Assembly (NCBI GenBank): GCA_003164375.1
Contig: PLTE01000035.1
Coordinates: 1 to 8,570 of the forward strand
Reading direction: 5' to 3'
From: Hyphomicrobiales bacterium
Lineage (GTDB): Bacteria > Pseudomonadota > Alphaproteobacteria > Rhizobiales > Xanthobacteraceae
DNA: 8,570 bases
Shown piece by piece: positions 5,926-8,570 of the stretch. The notes beneath the pieces are model-generated. The model made no database searches. It was given only the letters and a program-made list of their open reading frames with translations, and was not told the DNA's origin. Each line of letters begins with the position of its first letter. The stretch's first letter is position 1. The translations under genes were made by a program, and so were the position numbers.

Positions 5926-6608
5926 CAGCCGCGTAAATCGGTGATGGCGCTCTTCAACGACCGTAAATCCGCGACGACGTTGCGGGCGCCGGCGGCGAGG
6001 AGATCGTTGGCAAGCCTGCCGGGCGCGTTGCTGCCGCCGACAAAACCGATCGGCGTCATGCCCGCCGCCGCCGCGGCGGTAACGCCAGGCGCCGAATCCT
6101 CGACCACAATGCAGTTTGCGGGATCGGTCTCGGACCGTGCGGCCGCGAGCAAAAACAGGTCGGGCGCGGGTTTGCCGCGGCGCACATAGCTTGCCGAGAA
6201 CAGACGCGGCTCGAAGAAGCGTATCAGTCCGGTGACTTCGAGGCTCACGCGGATGCGATCAGGCGGCGACGACGAGGCCACCGCCTTGGGTCCGCGAATC
6301 CAAGTCAATGCGTGCGCGGCATGGGCCATCGCGCGCAGTTCCGAACGCATGCGCCGCAGCGTTTCGGCCGCCACCGTCGCGGGAAAGTCGAACGGCAATT
6401 TCGTCGCGGTGGCGGTTTCGACGGTGGCAAAGATATCGGCCGGTCGGCGGCCGTGAAAGCGGCGCATCACGGTCTCGGCGGATGCCGAAAGGCCGATGCG
6501 CTTGAGCGCTTCCGCTAGGACCGCTGCCGCAATCGGTTCGCTGTCGACAAGCACGCCGTTACAATCGAAGATGACCAACGGTCCCCCCCGAGAGTTGCAC
6601 GGCCACAC
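5922..6608 (-). CDS. HAD-superfamily hydrolase, subfamily IA (beta-phosphoglucomutase/phosphatase-like)
   Basis: A 228-residue Rossmann-fold hydrolase with an alpha-helical cap (about residues 24-90). Motif I is LVIFDCNGVLVDSE with nucleophile D15. The residue two positions later, normally Asp and used as general acid/base, is Asn (N17, codon AAC). Motif II is VASSSP (first Ser S112), motif III is RGKPAPDLF with K146, and motif IV is VVEDSAPGV with E170-D171. These place it with CbbY/Gph/PGM-like phosphatases and mutases acting on small phosphorylated metabolites; the substrate is unknown. The most upstream start in frame is GTG (6608), inside a palindrome and without a clear Shine-Dalgarno. 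A TTG just before VIFD preceded by a G-rich run is possible, so the N-terminus is uncertain. It is separated from the upstream F0 operon by 227 bp and probably transcribed on its own. Confidence 0.85.
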   Translation of the reverse strand: MWPCNSRGGPLVIFDCNGVLVDSEPIAAAVLAEALKRIGLSASAETVMRRFHGRRPADIFATVETATATKLPFDFPATVAAETLRRMRSELRAMAHAAHALTWIRGPKAVASSSPPDRIRVSLEVTGLIRFFEPRLFSASYVRRGKPAPDLFLLAAARSETDPANCIVVEDSAPGVTAAAAAGMTPIGFVGGSNAPGRLANDLLAAGARNVVADLRSLKSAITDLRGW

Positions 6609-6708
6609 GTGTGACCGCCGTTCAGCTTTCCAGGTAATTGCGAATCAAGGATAGCGCGCGGCGCGGCGCTGCAAAGAGCGGAAATTCGCAAGTGTGCAAT
6701 TATGCACA
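6601..6708 (-). promoter_or_regulatory. Structured 5' region of the HAD gene with three inverted repeats
   Basis: Three separate dyads occur within about 110 bp upstream of and over the HAD start. First, a 16-bp near-palindrome at 6601-6616 with the perfect core CACACGTGTG (6604-6613) contains the GTG start codon. Second, TTGCGAAT (6638-6645) and ATTCGCAA (6684-6691) are perfect 8-bp arms that enclose a further stem, AGCGC (6653-6657) with GCGCT (6666-6670). Third, TGTGCA-ATTA-TGCACA lies at 6693-6708. They could be operator half-sites or a folded leader RNA. No known riboswitch or regulator motif was recognised and no convincing promoter hexamers were found, so the regulatory role is inferred. 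Confidence 0.35.
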
Positions 6709-6785
6709 GAAATCGAATCGACTTTGTGCGTAGCGCGGTATCGGGCGCTCCAATAACACTTGCCAAATATGTGAAACATCGCGTT

Positions 6786-6828
6786 CAAACAAAGCCCCGG
6801 CGCAAGAACCCAGACATCGCGCCGCCGG
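6786..6828 (-). terminator. Candidate terminator of the F0 atp operon
   Basis: Read on the minus strand, CCGGCG (6828-6823) pairs with CGCCGG (6802-6797) around a 20-nt loop. A partly T-rich stretch, CTTTGTTTG (6795-6787), follows. It begins about 8 bases after the atpF stop codon, which is the expected place for the operon end. The stem is short and the T-tract interrupted, so it would be a moderate intrinsic terminator at best. Confidence 0.4.
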
Positions 6829-6835
6829 TCGCAGT

Positions 6836-7330
6836 TCAGTTGAACTTGTTGCGGACATCGGCGATCCCCTGCGCCAGCAGATCCTCCGCAACTTTGCCTT
6901 TGGCGGTGGCGGTGAGGATCTTCTCGGCGGCGGCGACCGCCGCATCGGATGCGGCGGAACGGACGACGGCGAGCGCCTGAGCCTCGGCCTGGACGATCTT
7001 GGCTTCCGCCATCTTGGTCCGACGGGCGACGAAATCCTCCATTTTTACCTTGGCCTCGGCGGTAAGACGTTCGGCTTCGACCTTGGCGCCGGCAAGGATG
7101 GCCGCGGCCTCGGCTTCAGCCTCGCGGCCTTTGCGCTCGAACTCGGCGAGCAGCGCCTGCGCCTCCTCGCGCAACCGGCGCGCTTCATCGAGCTCGGATT
7201 TGATGCGTGCCTGCCGCGCGTCGATTGCCTCGAACACCTTGCGATGGGCACCGAGATAGATGAGCAGCCCGATAAAGCAGAGAAAGGCCAGAGCGACCCA
7301 GTTTTCGGTTTCTTTCAGCGACTCAAGCAT
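6836..7330 (-). CDS. atpF: F0F1 ATP synthase subunit b
   Basis: Peripheral stalk subunit of the F0 sector. The 164-residue protein has one N-terminal membrane helix (about residues 11-28, WVALAFLCFIGLLIYLGA). A conserved-type turn into VFEAIDARQARIKSELDEA (32-50) follows, and then a long charged, alanine-rich coiled coil to the C-terminus. The stalk dimerises with b' and holds the F1 head against rotation. It is the last gene of the operon. It starts 7 bp after the atpF' stop, and its TGAGG Shine-Dalgarno-like sequence overlaps that stop codon, so expression is likely coupled. The length is normal for alphaproteobacterial b subunits. b and b' are homologous; I assign b to this one from gene order (atpB-atpE-atpF'-atpF) and the very short N-terminus. 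Confidence 0.93.
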   Translation of the reverse strand: MLESLKETENWVALAFLCFIGLLIYLGAHRKVFEAIDARQARIKSELDEARRLREEAQALLAEFERKGREAEAEAAAILAGAKVEAERLTAEAKVKMEDFVARRTKMAEAKIVQAEAQALAVVRSAASDAAVAAAEKILTATAKGKVAEDLLAQGIADVRNKFN

Positions 7331-7337
7331 GGGCGCC

Positions 7338-7871
7338 TCAGCTGTTGCTCGCGTCGCCGAGAGCGGCGGCGACGTCCTGCGCAGTCGGCGTCGTACCGAT
7401 CAGGCGCTCGACGATCGCCGAAGCGGTGTCGGCCGCGATCGTACGCACGTTGCTCATGGCAGCGGTGCGGCTGGTGGCGATCGATTGCTCCGCCGCGGCG
7501 AGCCGCTCGTGCAACTGCGCTTCGAGCCGTTTCTGTGTAGCCTCGGCCTCGTGCGCCTGCTGTTCGCGGGTCGCATTCGCGAGCGCTTGGGCACGGGCGC
7601 GGGCGTCGGCCAGCGCCTTGTCGTAGGCGGCATGCGCCGCGTCGGACTGTTCCTTCAAACGTTCCGCCGCCGCCAAATCGTCGCGGATGACACGGCTGCG
7701 CTCGGCCAGAATCGCACCGATCCGCGGCAATGCGAGCTTTGACATCAGCACGTAGAGCAGCACGAAGCTGATCGTCAGCCAGACCAGCTGTGACGGAAAG
7801 TGCTCGGCCTGGAACGGCGGGAAGGCGTGGTGCCCCGCGGGCTCTTCGGTGTGGGCGGTCGGTTCGGCCAT
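7338..7871 (-). CDS. atpF': F0F1 ATP synthase subunit b'
   Basis: The second, divergent b-type stalk subunit found in alphaproteobacteria, cyanobacteria and chloroplasts; also named atpF2 or, in older usage, atpG. It has 177 residues. A roughly 25-residue His/Pro/Glu-rich N-terminal extension precedes a single membrane helix (about 29-47, LVWLTISFVLLYVLMSKLA) and the family block LPRIGAILAERSRVIRDDL (48-66). A long Ala/Glu/Arg-rich coiled coil follows. It pairs with AtpF to make the asymmetric peripheral stalk. It begins 10 bp after the atpE stop; no strong Shine-Dalgarno is visible, so translation probably relies on coupling to atpE. Confidence 0.93.
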   Translation of the reverse strand: MAEPTAHTEEPAGHHAFPPFQAEHFPSQLVWLTISFVLLYVLMSKLALPRIGAILAERSRVIRDDLAAAERLKEQSDAAHAAYDKALADARARAQALANATREQQAHEAEATQKRLEAQLHERLAAAEQSIATSRTAAMSNVRTIAADTASAIVERLIGTTPTAQDVAAALGDASNS

Positions 7872-7881
7872 GACGGCAGGC

Positions 7882-8109
7882 TTACAGCCCGAACAGCAGC
7901 AGCAGCGCGATCAACAGCGAGAAAATGCCGAGCGCTTCGGTGATGGCGAACCCGAAGATCAGGTTGCCGAACTGACCTTGCGCCGCCGACGGATTGCGCA
8001 GCGCCGCCGCAAGGTAGTTGCCGAAGATGATGCCCACGCCGACGCCGGCGCCGCCCATGCCGATGCAGGCAATGCCGGCTCCAATGTATTTTGCGGCGGT
8101 TGGATCCAT
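7882..8109 (-). CDS. atpE: F0F1 ATP synthase subunit c
   Basis: The proteolipid that forms the rotating c-ring in the inner membrane. The 75-residue hairpin has a glycine-rich first helix (GMGGAGVGVG, 17-26), the polar loop with ALRNPSAAQGQ (36-46), which contacts F1, and a second helix carrying the proton-binding carboxylate E58 in FAITEALGIFSLL. A glutamate rather than aspartate is usual in alphaproteobacteria. It has the best ribosome binding site in the operon, AAGGAG (8122-8117 on the minus strand), 7 bases before the ATG, consistent with the many copies of c needed per complex. It lies 36 bp downstream of atpB. Confidence 0.97.
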   Translation of the reverse strand: MDPTAAKYIGAGIACIGMGGAGVGVGIIFGNYLAAALRNPSAAQGQFGNLIFGFAITEALGIFSLLIALLLLFGL

Positions 8110-8145
8110 GAGAAAACTCCTTTTCGAGGTTGTAAGTTCGGACCG

Positions 8146-8570
8146 TTAATGGCCTGGGTGGATCGCATCGTTAAGATAGATGCAGGTGAGAATGGCGAAA
8201 ACATAGGCTTGCAGGAACGCCACCAGAAGCTCGAGCGCGGTCAGCATTACCACCATGAGGAACGGCAGTGTCGCGCCTAGTATGCCGAGGACGCCGGCGC
8301 CGCCCAGCATGATGATGAAGCCGGCGAAGACCTGCAGCGTGATGTGGCCGGCCAGCATGTTGGCGAACAGACGCACGGAATGGCTCAAGGGGCGGGTCAG
8401 GAACGAGATGACTTCGATCGCCACGACCAGCGGCAGGATGTAGATCGGCACGTCCGAGGGTACAAAGAGCTTGAAGAAATGCAGGCCATTCTCCTTCACG
8501 CCGATGATGACGACGGTGAAGAACACCAGCAGCGCCAGCGCGGCCGTGACGACGATGTGGCTGGTGACGG
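8146..8570 (-). CDS. atpB: F0F1 ATP synthase subunit a, C-terminal part (partial)
   Basis: The gene runs off the right edge; 140 codons plus the TAA stop are visible and the frame is open to the end of the window. It should not be started at the internal GTG (8526), because the codons before it encode the conserved VTSHIVVTAALALL. Visible hallmarks are FVPSDVP, LPLVVAIEVISFLTRPLSHS, and VRLFANMLAGH, which holds the essential channel arginine (codon 8371-8373). The C-terminus includes LELLVAFLQAYVFAILTCIYLND. Subunit a provides the two proton half-channels against the c-ring in the inner membrane. It lies upstream of atpE in the separate F0 operon typical of alphaproteobacteria. Confidence 0.96.
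   Translation of the reverse strand, partial: VTSHIVVTAALALLVFFTVVIIGVKENGLHFFKLFVPSDVPIYILPLVVAIEVISFLTRPLSHSVRLFANMLAGHITLQVFAGFIIMLGGAGVLGILGATLPFLMVVMLTALELLVAFLQAYVFAILTCIYLNDAIHPGH

Noticed and set aside
6515..6766. Minus-strand open frame spanning the HAD upstream region
   Set aside because: It overlaps the HAD motif I in another frame and has no motif of its own. It does not explain the dyads there.
6735..6775. TTGGCA-like -35 hexamer on the minus strand as promoter of the HAD gene
   Set aside because: The hexamer 17 bases downstream (CGATAC) is a poor -10 match, so the pair is not convincing.
7260..7742. Plus-strand open frame opposite the atpF/atpF' genes
   Set aside because: It is a shadow of two well-supported ATP synthase genes, with Arg/Gly-rich translation and no domain.
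1..8570. Mobile element, CRISPR array, tRNA/rRNA, toxin-antitoxin or defence system
   Set aside because: I saw no transposase or integrase motif, no regularly spaced direct repeats, no RNA gene sequence and no defence-type domain. Apart from the items reported, the region reads as ordinary housekeeping chromosome.

Overview
The window is GC-rich, densely coded DNA from an alphaproteobacterium. Gene content and order point to the Hyphomicrobiales, in the Bradyrhizobium / Pseudolabrys / Xanthobacteraceae neighbourhood. The clues are an aa3 oxidase gene tail followed by DUF983 and SURF1 genes, threonine synthase coupled to a mitochondrial-type M16 peptidase, a separate F0 ATP synthase operon with both b and b' subunits, and palindromic intergenic repeats of a type I recall from these genomes. 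The taxonomic placement is an inference from family knowledge, not from a search.

Positions 1-1379 (+) hold the end of a cytochrome c oxidase cluster: the last 21 codons of subunit III (ctaE/coxC), a palindromic repeat element, a small DUF983 zinc-ribbon membrane protein, and the assembly factor SURF1. The last two overlap by 8 bp. Positions 1380-1549 are an AT-richer spacer with a perfect inverted repeat. Positions 1550-4236 (+) hold thrC and an M16 zinc peptidase gene, coupled through an ATGA stop/start overlap. Positions 4329-4916 (+) hold a RimJ/RimL-type GNAT acetyltransferase. Positions 5057-5884 (+) hold an unrecognised lipoprotein behind a plausible sigma-70-type promoter.

The rest is on the minus strand. 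A HAD-superfamily hydrolase (5922-6608) converges on the lipoprotein gene across a compact hairpin. Upstream of it is a structured 227-bp spacer. Then, reading leftwards from the right edge, comes the F0 operon atpB (partial) - atpE - atpF' - atpF, ending in a candidate terminator.

Functionally, both flanks serve oxidative phosphorylation: terminal oxidase biogenesis on the left and the proton-translocating F0 sector on the right. Between them are threonine biosynthesis, protein processing or modification genes, and two poorly defined genes. I found no mobile element, CRISPR array, rRNA or tRNA, and no evidence of a new multi-gene system. The points worth a second look are small: a HAD protein whose DxD motif reads DxN, the nested inverted repeats in front of that gene, the uncharacterised lipoprotein, and a repeat that can mislead start-site calling of the DUF983 gene.
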